DNA from: Streptomyces cacaoi
GTDB taxonomy: Bacteria; Actinomycetota; Actinomycetes; Streptomycetales; Streptomycetaceae
Length of the DNA stretch: 64,000 nt
Direction of reading: 5' to 3'
Assembly: GCF_006539165.1 (NCBI RefSeq)
Contig: NZ_BJMM01000030.1
Location: 30,301 to 94,300 of the forward strand
Part shown: one piece after another, positions 25,589-34,416 of the stretch
Layout: each line of letters begins with the position of its first letter
Numbering within the stretch: the first letter of the stretch is position 1
The notes under the pieces: model-generated
The model's input: the letters and a program-made list of their open reading frames with translations, nothing else
Database searches by the model: none
What the model was told of the DNA's origin: nothing
Program-made: the position numbers and the translations under genes

Positions 25589-26994
25589 GTGTACAACTCC
25601 TTGGCGATGACGGTGCGTTGTACCTCGCTGGCGCCCTCGTAGATCCGCGGTGCCCGCACCTCGCGGTAGAGGTGTTCGAGCGGATGCCCCTTGGACAGGG
25701 CCTCGGCACCGTGGAGCTGGACGGCGGAGTCGACGACGTACTGGGCGGTCTCCGTCGCCACGAGCTTCGCCATGGCGGCCCGCTTGGTGACGCCCGGCCC
25801 GCGGGCCCCCTCGCGGTCGCGCGCGCAGGCGGCGGCGTGCACGAGGAGCCGCGCCGCCTCGGTGCGGGTGGCCATCTCGGCGAGCCGGTGGGAGACGGTC
25901 TGAAGGTCGCGCAGGACCCCGCCGAACGCCCGCCGCCGGTCGGCGTGTTCGAGCGAGGCGTCGAGTGCGGCCTGTGCCATGCCGACGGCGAAGGCGCCGA
26001 CGCTGGGCCGGAACAGATCGAGGGTGCGCATGGCCACCCGGAAGCCGCCGCCCGGGGCGCCCAGCAGATCGTCGGGGCCGACGGGCACACCGTCGAAGCG
26101 GAGGGTGCCCAGCGGGTGCGGCGCGAGCATCTCCAGGCGTTCACCGGTCAGTCCGGGCCGGTCGGCCGGCACGAGGAAGGCGGTGACGCCACGGGCGCCG
26201 GGTGCTTCGCCGGTGCGGGCGAAGACGCTGTAGAAGTCGGCCTGCGGCGCGTTGGAGATCCACGTCTTGGTGCCCGTCAACCGCCAGCCGGGACCGTCCG
26301 GTTCGGCCCGCAGGGCGAGGGCGGCGGCGTCACTCCCGGCGTCCGGCTCGCTCAGCGCGAAGGCGGCGACGGCGTCACCGCGCGCGGCGGCCGGGAGCCA
26401 GCGTGCGCGCTGTGCGTCCGTCCCGGCGTCGGCGACCGGCCCGGACCCGAGCCCCTGGAGCGCGAGCGCCGTCTCCGCCTCGGGACACGCGTACGCCAAC
26501 TCCTCACGCAGGAGGCACAGTTCGAGCGCCGAGACGCCGCCCCCGTGCGCCGTTCCGGGGACGACACGACCCAGCAGCCCGAGATCGGCCAGGGCACGCA
26601 GCAGCGGACGGTTGACCTCACCGGGGGCGCCCGCCGCAGCGAGCGGACGCAACTCGTCGGCGGCGACCGCACGCAGCTGGGCGCACCACTCCTGCTGAGC
26701 CGGAGTGAGGGCGAACCCGGGCATCGCGGAGGCCACGGGCATACCGCCGGGGCCCGCCGTCCCCTCGGAGGGCCGAGGCGCCGTCCGGGGCGAACCGGGC
26801 GTCTCCCCCAGCCGGCCGGGCTCCCCCAGCCGGCCGGGATCCGCCTGTCGGCCGGGCTCCGTCTGTGAGCCGGGCTCCGTCCGCCGAGCGGACTCTCCCT
26901 GCCGAGCGGACTCCGACTCCGACCGCCCCGGCGGACCCGGTCGTTCGGCTCCCTCGGCGTCGGGATCCGGTCCCGTCGCGGGTGTGCTGCTCAT
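25585..26994 (-). CDS. Acyl-CoA dehydrogenase
   Basis: Start taken at ATG 26994 (GGGTGAG upstream), giving 469 residues; the conserved domain begins near FALTPAQQEWCAQL, so the first ~90 residues are a Pro/Glu/Gly-rich extension, and a later start (near residue 86) is possible. FAD and substrate motifs: FALSEPDAGSDAAA, LTGTKTWISNA, RRAFGGVLRDLQ. The C-terminal IYEGASEVQRTVIAKELY carries the region of the catalytic Glu. It oxidises an acyl-CoA at C2-C3; context suggests a cyclic aryl-derived CoA in ring breakdown. Operonic with the Rid gene. Confidence 0.9.
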   Translation of the reverse strand: MSSTPATGPDPDAEGAERPGPPGRSESESARQGESARRTEPGSQTEPGRQADPGRLGEPGRLGETPGSPRTAPRPSEGTAGPGGMPVASAMPGFALTPAQQEWCAQLRAVAADELRPLAAAGAPGEVNRPLLRALADLGLLGRVVPGTAHGGGVSALELCLLREELAYACPEAETALALQGLGSGPVADAGTDAQRARWLPAAARGDAVAAFALSEPDAGSDAAALALRAEPDGPGWRLTGTKTWISNAPQADFYSVFARTGEAPGARGVTAFLVPADRPGLTGERLEMLAPHPLGTLRFDGVPVGPDDLLGAPGGGFRVAMRTLDLFRPSVGAFAVGMAQAALDASLEHADRRRAFGGVLRDLQTVSHRLAEMATRTEAARLLVHAAACARDREGARGPGVTKRAAMAKLVATETAQYVVDSAVQLHGAEALSKGHPLEHLYREVRAPRIYEGASEVQRTVIAKELYT

Positions 26995-27552
26995 CGACGG
27001 CTCACCCTTCTCCCCGCTGACCCGGGGCTCGGCAGGTCACCACGACCGCGTCGACCGCGTCGACCACGGCAACCGTGACGGCCGGTGACGGCCGGTGACG
27101 GCAACCCATCGACCCTCGACCCTCGGCTGTCGGCTGTCGGCTGTCGGCTGTCGGACCAACGCCCGTGCTATCGCGGCCCGTTGACTGTCGTCACCATCAC
27201 GTTACGCTCAACGACGCACCACCGCACCGGTACGTACCGCACACGGACACGCGCACCGCCCGCACCGCAGCGGTACGCGCACCGGTACGCGCACCGGGCG
27301 GCCGACCTCCCACGGCGTCGGCCGACACGACAACAGCACCCGCCGACGCGACAAGCCTGCACCGGTCGGCACCGCAACAGCACCGGTCGGCACGGCAACA
27401 GCACCCGCCGACACAGCACCAACACCAGCGCACGACGGCACAACAAGGGCACCGCACCACCCCGACAGCACGGCGCGCCCCGGCAGCACCGCACCGCGCC
27501 CGCGCACCACCCGCACCGGGTCCCGTCGTCCGGACGGCTTCAAGGGGGCTGA
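26995..27552 (+). other. Divergent intergenic region with C/A-rich, nearly T-free leader
   Basis: 558 bases between divergent acyl-CoA dehydrogenase and ligase genes. 27076-27103 and 27123-27153 are short tandem repeats (GACGGCCGGT and CGGCTGT units). A promoter-like pair lies at 27181-27208. From about 27210 to 27540 the + strand is rich in C and A and almost lacks T (for example 27421-27480 has 28 C, 15 G, 17 A and no T), resembling a Rho-loading leader. No small gene is credible. Confidence 0.55.
27181..27208 (+). promoter_or_regulatory. Putative promoter TTGACT-N16-TACGCT
   Basis: TTGACT at 27181-27186 and TACGCT at 27203-27208, 16 bases apart, reading toward the aryl-CoA ligase. Initiation near 27215 would give a leader of about 340 bases. 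Confidence 0.45.
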
Positions 27553-29520
27553 GTGGCCATGAACGCGACCCCGACCGCGCGGTCGGCGCACGTCGACACC
27601 TTCGCCCGGGACCATCTGCCGCCCCGGCACGAGTGGCCGCGGCTGCTGCTGGACGGCCCGGGTCTGCGGTATCCGGACCGGCTCAACTGCGGTGCGGAGC
27701 TGCTGGACCGGACCGTCGAGCGGTTCGGTGCCGACCGGCCGGCCTTCCGCAGCGGCGGGCTGCCGCCCTGGCCGCACCCGGACCCCGGGGACGGACGGGT
27801 ACCGGCGCCGCCGCGTACCTGGTCCTACGGCCGGCTGCGCGCCACCGTCGACGGGCTGGCGCGGGTGCTCACCGGCCGGATGGGCGTGGTCCCCGGCAAC
27901 CGGGTGCTGCTACGCGGGCCCACCTCCCCCCAGTTGGCGGCCTGTTGGCTGGCGGTGATGAAGGCGGGTGCGGTCGCGGTGACGGTGCTGGCGACGCAGC
28001 GCGCCCCGGAGCTGCGGACGATCTGCCGTCTCGCGCGGGTGCGGCACGCGCTGTGCGACGCGCAGTCCGCCGGAGAGCTGCACCGGGCCGAGGTACCGGG
28101 GCTGCACGTGGGGCTGTTCGGGCACGGCGGGCCGGACGACGTACTACGGGACGACGTAGTACGGGACGACGCACTGCGGGACGGTGAGCTGCGGGACGGT
28201 GCGCTGCGCGCGGAGCCGCCCGGCCGCCGCCCCCGGTTCGAGGCGGTGGACACCGCTGCCGACGACGTGGCGCTGATCGCCTTCACCTCGGGGACGACGG
28301 GCCGCCCCAAGGGCTGTGTGCACTTCCACCGGGACGTGCTCGCCGTCGCCGACACCTTCTCGGCGCGGATACTGCGGCCCCGCCCGGACGACGTGTTCGC
28401 CGGAACGCCCCCGCTGGGCTTCACCTTCGGGCTGGGCGGGCTCGTGGTCTTCCCGCTGCGTGCGGGCGCCTGCGCGCTGCTGGACCGGTGGAGCGGCGCG
28501 GCGCGGACGCTGCGGGTGGTCCAACGGCACGGCGTCTCGGTGCTGTTCACCGCGCCGACGGCGTACCGGGCGATGCTGGAGCAGTTGGAGCGGCCGGACG
28601 CCGACGGTCCCTGGGACATCTCCTCGCTGCGCCGCTGCGTGTCCGCGGGCGAGCATCTGCCGGCGGCGACCTGGCACGCCTGGCACGAGCGGACGGGGCT
28701 GCGCCTCATCGACGGGATCGGTGCGACGGAGATGCTGCACATCTTCCTCTCGGCCGCCGACGACGCGATACGCCCGGGCCGCACGGGCTTCCCGGTGCCG
28801 GGCTACCAGGCCAGGATCGTCGCGCCGGACGGTGTGACGCCGCTGCCCGACGGCACGCCGGGGCTGCTCGCTGTCCGCGGCCCGGTGGGCTGCCGGTACC
28901 TGGCCGACGAGCGGCAGCGCGAGTACGTACGCGACGGCTGGAACGTCACCGGGGACACCTACGTCCGCGAGTCCGACGGCCGGTTCCGGTTCGTCGCCCG
29001 CGCGGACGACATGATCGTCTCGGCCGGATACAACATCGCGGGGCCGGAGGTGGAGGAGGCGTTGCTACGCCATCCGCGGGTGCGGGAGGCGGCCGTCGTG
29101 GGCCGACCGGACGCCCGGCGCGGCCAGATCGCCGTCGCCCACGTGGTGCCGGAGCCGGACGCGGAGGCGTATCCGAACGCGGGCGCGGACGGGGACGCGG
29201 GCCCCGATGCGGGCGCGGACGCGGACGGACAGCGGGACAGGCAGCGGGACGGGCACGCCGAAGGGAACCCGCGTGAGGGACGAGCCGAACGGGTCGAGCG
29301 AGCTGAACGGAGCGCGCGCGAAGGACGAGCCGAACAGGAGGGTGAACTGGCCGAACTGGCCGAGGAGTTGCGGGAGTTCCTGCTGGCGGAGCTGGCTCCC
29401 TACAAGTGCCCGCGTGCCTTCGTCTTCACCGACCGACTGCCGCGCACCCCCACGGGCAAGCTCCAACGCTTCCGGCTGCGGGAGGCCGAGCGGGACCACC
29501 CGGACGCGGACCCGGAGTGA
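27553..29520 (+). CDS. Aryl-CoA ligase (2-aminobenzoate/benzoate-CoA ligase type)
   Basis: GTG at 27553 (AAGGGGG 4 bases before; ATG at 27559 is also possible); 655 residues. ANL-superfamily enzyme: IAFTSGTTGRPKGCVHFHRD near 242-261 binds ATP, IGATEMLHIFLSA sets the aryl pocket, ADDMIVSAGYNIAGPEVEEAL is the hinge, and TGKLQRFRLRE has the C-terminal catalytic Lys. It matches the benzoate/anthranilate-CoA ligase branch. A ~60-residue Asp/Gly/Arg/Glu-rich insert (about 538-598) splits the C-terminal domain. It activates an aromatic acid for the monooxygenase encoded nearby. PaaX follows 4 bases after the stop. Confidence 0.88.
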   Translation: MAMNATPTARSAHVDTFARDHLPPRHEWPRLLLDGPGLRYPDRLNCGAELLDRTVERFGADRPAFRSGGLPPWPHPDPGDGRVPAPPRTWSYGRLRATVDGLARVLTGRMGVVPGNRVLLRGPTSPQLAACWLAVMKAGAVAVTVLATQRAPELRTICRLARVRHALCDAQSAGELHRAEVPGLHVGLFGHGGPDDVLRDDVVRDDALRDGELRDGALRAEPPGRRPRFEAVDTAADDVALIAFTSGTTGRPKGCVHFHRDVLAVADTFSARILRPRPDDVFAGTPPLGFTFGLGGLVVFPLRAGACALLDRWSGAARTLRVVQRHGVSVLFTAPTAYRAMLEQLERPDADGPWDISSLRRCVSAGEHLPAATWHAWHERTGLRLIDGIGATEMLHIFLSAADDAIRPGRTGFPVPGYQARIVAPDGVTPLPDGTPGLLAVRGPVGCRYLADERQREYVRDGWNVTGDTYVRESDGRFRFVARADDMIVSAGYNIAGPEVEEALLRHPRVREAAVVGRPDARRGQIAVAHVVPEPDAEAYPNAGADGDAGPDAGADADGQRDRQRDGHAEGNPREGRAERVERAERSAREGRAEQEGELAELAEELREFLLAELAPYKCPRAFVFTDRLPRTPTGKLQRFRLREAERDHPDADPE

Positions 29521-29524
29521 CCAC

Positions 29525-30421
29525 GTGTCCGCCGTGTCCGCTGCGTCCGCTGTGTCCGCCGCCTCTTCCGCACCGCGGCCCCGGTCCACGCCGGGCTCGC
29601 TGATCCTGACCTTCTACGGCGCCTACGGGCGCGGTTTCCCGCCGGACGGTTCGGTGCCCGTCGCCACGCTGATCCGGCTGCTGGGCGCGGTGGGCGTGGA
29701 CGCGCCGTCGGTGCGCTCGGCCGTCTCCCGGCTCAAGCGGCGCGGGCTGCTGACCGCCGACCGGCCCGGCAGCCGCGCGGCCGGCTACCGGCCGTCCCCC
29801 GCGGCCCGGCAGCTCCTGGCGGACGGCGACGCCCGTATCCACGCGCGGCCCGAGCCGGACGACAGCTGGCTGCTGGCGGTCTTCTCCGTGCCCGAGAGCG
29901 AACGCCGCAGACGGCACGTGCTGCGCTCGCGGCTGGCGCGGCTGGGCTTCGGCAATGCCGCGCCGGGCGTGTGGATCGCGCCCTCGCATCTGGAGGAGGA
30001 GACGCGGCACACCCTGGAGCGGCTCGAACTGGCGCCGTACGTCGACCTGTTCCGGGGGACGCACGCGGGCTTCGAGCCGACGGCCCGCTCGGTGGCGCGG
30101 TGGTGGGACCTGGAGTCGCTCGCGGCCCGGCACCGGGCCTTCCTCGACGCCCACGAGCCGGTGCTGCGTGCCTGGTCGCGGCGGCGGAACCGGCCCGATC
30201 CGGCCGCCGCCTACCGCGACTATCTGCCGGCGCTGGACGCGTGGCGGCGGCTGCCGTACGCGGATCCGGGCCTTCCGGCGGGGCTGTTGCCGGCCCGGTG
30301 GCCCGGGGAGCGCGCGGCCGAGGTCTTCTTCGCCCTCCACGCGAAGCTGCACGAGGCGGGCGGGAGGTTCGTGACGGCGCACGCCGAGCCCGGCGAGGAC
30401 TCCGGCGGGCACGGCGCGTAG
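29525..30421 (+). CDS. PaaX-family repressor
   Basis: GTG at 29525 just after the ligase stop; GGAG inside the ligase end gives good spacing. 298 residues. After a Ser/Ala leader, the PaaX helix-turn-helix reads LILTFYGAYGRGF, LIRLLGAVGVDAPSVRSAVSRLKRRGLL, and the PaaX central and C-terminal domains follow (WLLAVFSVPESERRRRHVLRSRLARLGFG, FRGTHAGFEP, WWDLESLAARHRAFL). PaaX proteins repress aromatic-acid CoA pathways and are relieved by the aryl-CoA. Likely regulator of this cluster. Confidence 0.9.
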   Translation: MSAVSAASAVSAASSAPRPRSTPGSLILTFYGAYGRGFPPDGSVPVATLIRLLGAVGVDAPSVRSAVSRLKRRGLLTADRPGSRAAGYRPSPAARQLLADGDARIHARPEPDDSWLLAVFSVPESERRRRHVLRSRLARLGFGNAAPGVWIAPSHLEEETRHTLERLELAPYVDLFRGTHAGFEPTARSVARWWDLESLAARHRAFLDAHEPVLRAWSRRRNRPDPAAAYRDYLPALDAWRRLPYADPGLPAGLLPARWPGERAAEVFFALHAKLHEAGGRFVTAHAEPGEDSGGHGA

Positions 30422-30565
30422 CCGCCCGGCGAGGACTCGGGCGGGCGCCGCTCGTGGCCACACGGACGGATGCCAGGCCGGAACCGCCCGGCGAGGGCCC
30501 GGACCCGGCGCCACGCCGTAACCAGTCGGCGACCGAGTGTGACCCCGACGGCGCCTCCGCGCCGG

Positions 30566-30952
30566 TCAGCCGCCGCCCGGGCCCCGGCCCCGGCCGCGCC
30601 CACGCCGCCCGCGGCCGCCCCCGGGCCGGTGCTGCTGGCCGGGGATGACGGCACCGCGGGAGCGCCGGGCGCCGCCGCGCGCCCCGTCACGGGTGTCGCG
30701 CGCGTCACCACGGCCGCCGTCACGGCCGCCGTCTCCGCCGGTGTCGTCGGCGGGTGGCTCGTCCCACCAGCGGTCGTCGGGTTCGCGCCGGTTGGCGGTG
30801 ATGGCGGCCAGCGGCGGAATGACCATCGCGACCACACACATCCCGATCGCGGCGGGCACCGACCACAGGCGCACGAAGGCCCAGGCACTGACGAAGAGCA
30901 CCAGGCACAGGGCCATCAGCGCGAAGTACCGCCGCCGCCTTCGTGCGTACAT
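30566..30952 (-). CDS. DUF3099 membrane protein
   Basis: Start at ATG 30952, with TACCGT 6 bases upstream (probably leaderless). 128 residues: MYARRRRRYFALMALCLVLF, a second membrane segment ending VVAMVIPPLAAITANRRE, and the DUF3099 ending DDRWWDEPP, then a Gly/Arg/Asp-rich tail. Widespread small Streptomyces membrane protein of unknown role. It lies between the PaaX and monooxygenase genes but probably is not part of the catabolic unit. Confidence 0.85.
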   Translation of the reverse strand: MYARRRRRYFALMALCLVLFVSAWAFVRLWSVPAAIGMCVVAMVIPPLAAITANRREPDDRWWDEPPADDTGGDGGRDGGRGDARDTRDGARGGARRSRGAVIPGQQHRPGGGRGRRGRGRGRGPGGG

Positions 30953-30958
30953 GTCTCC

Positions 30959-30964
30959 ACGGTA
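30959..30964 (-). promoter_or_regulatory. -10 hexamer TACCGT for a probable leaderless start
   Basis: On the minus strand TACCGT is followed by GGAGAC and then the ATG of the DUF3099 gene. The GGAG is only two bases from the ATG, too near to act as a normal Shine-Dalgarno. Confidence 0.45.
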
Positions 30965-31024
30965 CGGCGCCCCCGCGGGCACGCGCCGCCGGGAGGACGG
31001 ACCGCCACGCTCCGTGGCCCTCGT

Positions 31025-33355
31025 TCACAGCTCCAGCCGCGGCCTGGGCCCGTCCGTGCGGCCGGTGGGCGGCTTGCGGCTGCCCGCCCGGTACGGCTCC
31101 GGCCAGGGGGCGCCGGGCCCGCTGTAGTCCTGCTCGGCGGCGGCGTGCAGCGTCCAGTGGGGGTCGTAGAGGTGGGGCCGGGCGAGGGCGCACAGGTCGG
31201 CGCGGCCGGCGAGGAGGAGGGAGTTGACGTCGTCCCAGGAGGAGAGGGCTCCGACGGCGATGACGGGGACGCCGAGCACATTGCGGATGCGGTCGGCGTA
31301 CGGCGTCTGGTAGGAGCGCCCGCGTTCGGGCTGTTCGTGGGCGACGACCTGACCGGTGGAGACGTCGACGGCGTCGGCGCCGTGCTCGGCGAAGGCCGCG
31401 GCGATACGCAGGGCGTCCTCGCCGGTGGTGCCGCCGTCGGCCCAGTCGGTGGCGGAGATACGGACGGTCATGGGCCGTTGCCGCGGCCAGACGTCCCGGA
31501 CGGCGTCGAAGACCTCCAGCGGGTAGCGCAGCCGCGCGTCGAGGTCGCCGCCGTAGCCGTCGGTGCGGTGGTTGGTGAGCGGGGAGAGGAAGCCGGAGAG
31601 GAGGTAGCCGTGGGCGCAGTGCAGTTCCAGCAGATCGAAGCCGGCCCGGGCGGCGCGTCCGGCGCAGTCCGCGAACTGCTGCCGTATCTGGGCGAGTTGG
31701 CGGGCGTCCAGCTCCTGCGGTGTCTGGCTGACGCCGGGCCGGTAGGGCAGCGGCGAGGCGGCGCCGAGGGGCCAGTTGCCCGTCGGCAGGGGCTCGTCCA
31801 TGCCTTCCCACATGAGCCGGGTGGACCCTTTGCGGCCGGAGTGGCCGAGTTGCACACCGAGCGCCGCGGTGGGCGACTGCGCGTGCACGAAGTCGGCGAC
31901 GCGCCGCCAGGCGGCCTCCTGCTCGTCGCTCCACAGCCCGGTGCAGCCGGGAGTGATGCGGCCGCGCGGGGAGACGCACACCATCTCGGTCATGGTGAGT
32001 CCGGCGCCGCCGAGTGCGCGGGCCCCCAGGTGCACCAGGTGGAAGTCGCCGGGCACGCCGTCCCGGGCGCGGTACATGTCCATCGGGGAGACCACGACCC
32101 GGTTGCGCAGCGTCAGCCCGCGCAGCCGGAACGGCGTGAACATGGGCGGGGTGCCGGGCGGTGTGCCGGCTTCGGCCTCGGCGGCCTCGACGAAGGCGCG
32201 GTCGCGCAGCCGCAGATTGCCGTGGGTGACGCGGCGGCTGCGGGTGAGCAGATTGAAGGCGAACCGGCGGGGCGGCTGCCCGGTGTAGGTGCCCAGTTCC
32301 TCGAACCAGGTGAGGCTGGCGTGCGCGGCGCGCTGGGTGGAGCGTACGACGGGCTGCCGCTCGGCCTCGTAGGCGGCGAGGGCGTCGGACAGCCGGGGCT
32401 GTTCCTCCAGGCAGGCGGCGAGGGCCAGGGCGTCCTCGACGGCGAGTTTGGTGCCGGAGCCGATGGAGAAGTGCGCGGTGTGCGCGGCGTCCCCGAGGAG
32501 GACGATGCTCCCGGGGTTCTCCGTGTGCACCCAGCGGTCGTTGGTGACGGTACGGAAGGCGTCCCAGCGTGAGTTGTTGGTGCGCAGGGCGGCACCGCCC
32601 AGGGTGTGCGGGAACAGCGCGGCGACCCGCGCGGCGCTCTCCTGTTCGTCGCAGGCGTCGAACCCGGCGGCCCGCCACACCTCTTCCCTGGCCTCGGCGA
32701 TGACGGTGCACGCGGAGCGCCCGGCGGGATCGTCGCCGAGGCGGGCGTACGGGTAGGCGTGCAACTGCCAGATGCCGTGGGGGGTTTCGGATATCTCGAA
32801 CCGGAAGGCGTCCAGCGGCAGATCGGCGGCGAGCCAGATGTAGCGGCAGCGGTGCGTGCGCAGGCGGGGCCGGAAGGTGTCGGCGTGCGCGGCGCGGGTG
32901 CGGCTGTGCACCCCGTCGGCGGCGACGACGAGGTCGTGGCTGCGGGCGAGTTCGGCGGCGGGCGGAGCGGCGGAGCGGAACCGCAGCTCGACGCCGAGCC
33001 GCCGGCACCGCTCGTGCAGGACGGCCAGGAGGGTGTGCCGGCCGAGCGCGGAGAATCCGTGCCCGCGGCTGGTGAGCGTGCGCCCGCGGTGCACGATGTC
33101 GATCGCGTCCCAGCGGACCATGTGGCCGCGCAGTGCGGCGTAGACCTCCGGGTCGGCGTTCTCGATCCCGCCGAGCGTCTCGTCGGACAGCACGACACCG
33201 AACCCGAAGGTCTCGTCGGGAGCGTTGCGCTCCCACACGGTGACCCGCCGTCCCGGGTCGAGCCGTTTGAGCAGCAGCGCCGCGTACAGCCCGCCGGGGC
33301 CGCCGCCGACGACGGCGATGCGCATGCCCCGGACGGGCTCGGGTGCCCGGCTCAC
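31025..33355 (-). CDS. Bifunctional aryl-CoA monooxygenase/oxidoreductase (2-aminobenzoyl-CoA or salicylyl-CoA type)
   Basis: GTG at 33355 overlaps the hydratase stop (GTGA). 776 residues in two modules. Residues 1-380 are a flavin aromatic hydroxylase: AVVGGGPGGLYAALLLKRLDPG binds FAD, with a later GDAAHTAHFSIGSGTKLAVEDA motif. Residues ~405-776 are an Old Yellow Enzyme-like NADH:flavin oxidoreductase (FTPFRLRGLTLRNRVVVSPM, LQLGHSGRKGST, HCAHGYLLSGFLSPLTN). This fusion is known in aerobic anthranilate metabolism (2-aminobenzoyl-CoA monooxygenase/reductase) and is annotated elsewhere as salicylyl-CoA 5-hydroxylase. It would hydroxylate and partly reduce the CoA-bound ring. Confidence 0.9.
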   Translation of the reverse strand: MSRAPEPVRGMRIAVVGGGPGGLYAALLLKRLDPGRRVTVWERNAPDETFGFGVVLSDETLGGIENADPEVYAALRGHMVRWDAIDIVHRGRTLTSRGHGFSALGRHTLLAVLHERCRRLGVELRFRSAAPPAAELARSHDLVVAADGVHSRTRAAHADTFRPRLRTHRCRYIWLAADLPLDAFRFEISETPHGIWQLHAYPYARLGDDPAGRSACTVIAEAREEVWRAAGFDACDEQESAARVAALFPHTLGGAALRTNNSRWDAFRTVTNDRWVHTENPGSIVLLGDAAHTAHFSIGSGTKLAVEDALALAACLEEQPRLSDALAAYEAERQPVVRSTQRAAHASLTWFEELGTYTGQPPRRFAFNLLTRSRRVTHGNLRLRDRAFVEAAEAEAGTPPGTPPMFTPFRLRGLTLRNRVVVSPMDMYRARDGVPGDFHLVHLGARALGGAGLTMTEMVCVSPRGRITPGCTGLWSDEQEAAWRRVADFVHAQSPTAALGVQLGHSGRKGSTRLMWEGMDEPLPTGNWPLGAASPLPYRPGVSQTPQELDARQLAQIRQQFADCAGRAARAGFDLLELHCAHGYLLSGFLSPLTNHRTDGYGGDLDARLRYPLEVFDAVRDVWPRQRPMTVRISATDWADGGTTGEDALRIAAAFAEHGADAVDVSTGQVVAHEQPERGRSYQTPYADRIRNVLGVPVIAVGALSSWDDVNSLLLAGRADLCALARPHLYDPHWTLHAAAEQDYSGPGAPWPEPYRAGSRKPPTGRTDGPRPRLEL

Positions 33356-34179
33356 CTGCCCTGCCAGCGCGGCGGCCGGCGGTCGCGGTAGGCGGCGTGG
33401 AACTCGGTGTAGTCGGCGCCGTGCATGAGCAACGCCTGGGTGGCGGCGTCGAGTTCGACGGCGCCGGACAGCGGCAGGTCCAGCTCCGCGGTCAGCAGCG
33501 CCTTCGTCTGGGCGTGGGCGAGCGCGGGCCCGTCGGCGAGCCGCCTGGCGAGCGTGCGCGCGGCCTCGTCGGCGGTGCCCTCGTCCGTCAACTGGCTGAT
33601 GAGCCCGATGCGTTCGGCCTCGGGCGCGCGCACGGGCTCGCCCAGCATCAGGATGCGGGTGGCGTGCCCGAGGCCGACGACGCGTGGCAGCAGATAGGCG
33701 GCGCCCATGTCGCCTCCGGAGAGGCCGACGCGGGTGAACAGGAAGGCGAACCGCGCCGTGGGGTCGGCGACGCGGAAGTCGGCGGCGAGTGCCAGCACGG
33801 CGCCGGCGCCGGCGGCGGCCCCGTGCACGGCGGCGACGACCGGGAACGGCGCCTCCCGCACGGCCCGCACGACCTGCCCGGTCATCCGGTTGAAGTCGAG
33901 GAGGCGGCCGGTGTCCATGGCGAGCGTGGCGCCGATGATCTCCTCGACGTCGCCGCCGGAGCAGAAGGCGCGGCCCTCACCGGCGAGCACGAGGGCGCGT
34001 GCGCTCTTCTCCCGGGAGAGTTCGCCGAGCAGGTCGCGCAGATCGGCGTAGGCGCCGAAGGTCAGCGCGTTGAGCCGGTCGGGGCGGGCCAGGGTCACGG
34101 TGACCACACCGTCGTCCTCGTCCACCTTGAGGTGTTTCCACTCCGTCGTGCGCCGTGCGGATCCGGTGAAGGGGCTCAT
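33352..34179 (-). CDS. Enoyl-CoA hydratase/isomerase family enzyme
   Basis: ATG at 34179 with GGAAGG 7 bases upstream; 275 residues. Crotonase fold: VVTVTLARPDRLNALTFGAYADL, ALVLAGEGRAFCSGGDVEEIIG (oxyanion loop), AAVHGAAAGAGAVLALAADFRVA, and FAFLFTRVGLSGGDMGAAYLLPRVVG. It would hydrate or cleave an unsaturated ring or chain CoA ester after the monooxygenase/reductase step. Promoter-proximal in a two-gene unit with the monooxygenase gene. Confidence 0.9.
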   Translation of the reverse strand: MSPFTGSARRTTEWKHLKVDEDDGVVTVTLARPDRLNALTFGAYADLRDLLGELSREKSARALVLAGEGRAFCSGGDVEEIIGATLAMDTGRLLDFNRMTGQVVRAVREAPFPVVAAVHGAAAGAGAVLALAADFRVADPTARFAFLFTRVGLSGGDMGAAYLLPRVVGLGHATRILMLGEPVRAPEAERIGLISQLTDEGTADEAARTLARRLADGPALAHAQTKALLTAELDLPLSGAVELDAATQALLMHGADYTEFHAAYRDRRPPRWQGR

Positions 34180-34403
34180 GGCGGGGCCTTCCGTCGGGGG
34201 TCCGGGACGCCGCCGGGGCGGGCGCGGGGACCGGCCCGGCAGGGGGACACCGGCCGAAAGTATCACCCGTTCGTGACCGCCGTCAGGAGGACGCAATGGA
34301 TTCACGCCGCCCCGGAACCGTCAACTCGTCAGCCGTGGAAGGCCGTTCGCTCGATCGGGCGAGTAGCCCCGGGCCGGAACGGTTCGCCTGCCCCCGCCCT
34401 GCT

Positions 34404-34409
34404 TACCGT
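34404..34409 (+). promoter_or_regulatory. -10 hexamer TACCGT for a probable leaderless start
   Basis: TACCGT ends 7 bases before the ATG at 34417, where no Shine-Dalgarno is present. Confidence 0.45.
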
Positions 34410-34416
34410 CCACCGC

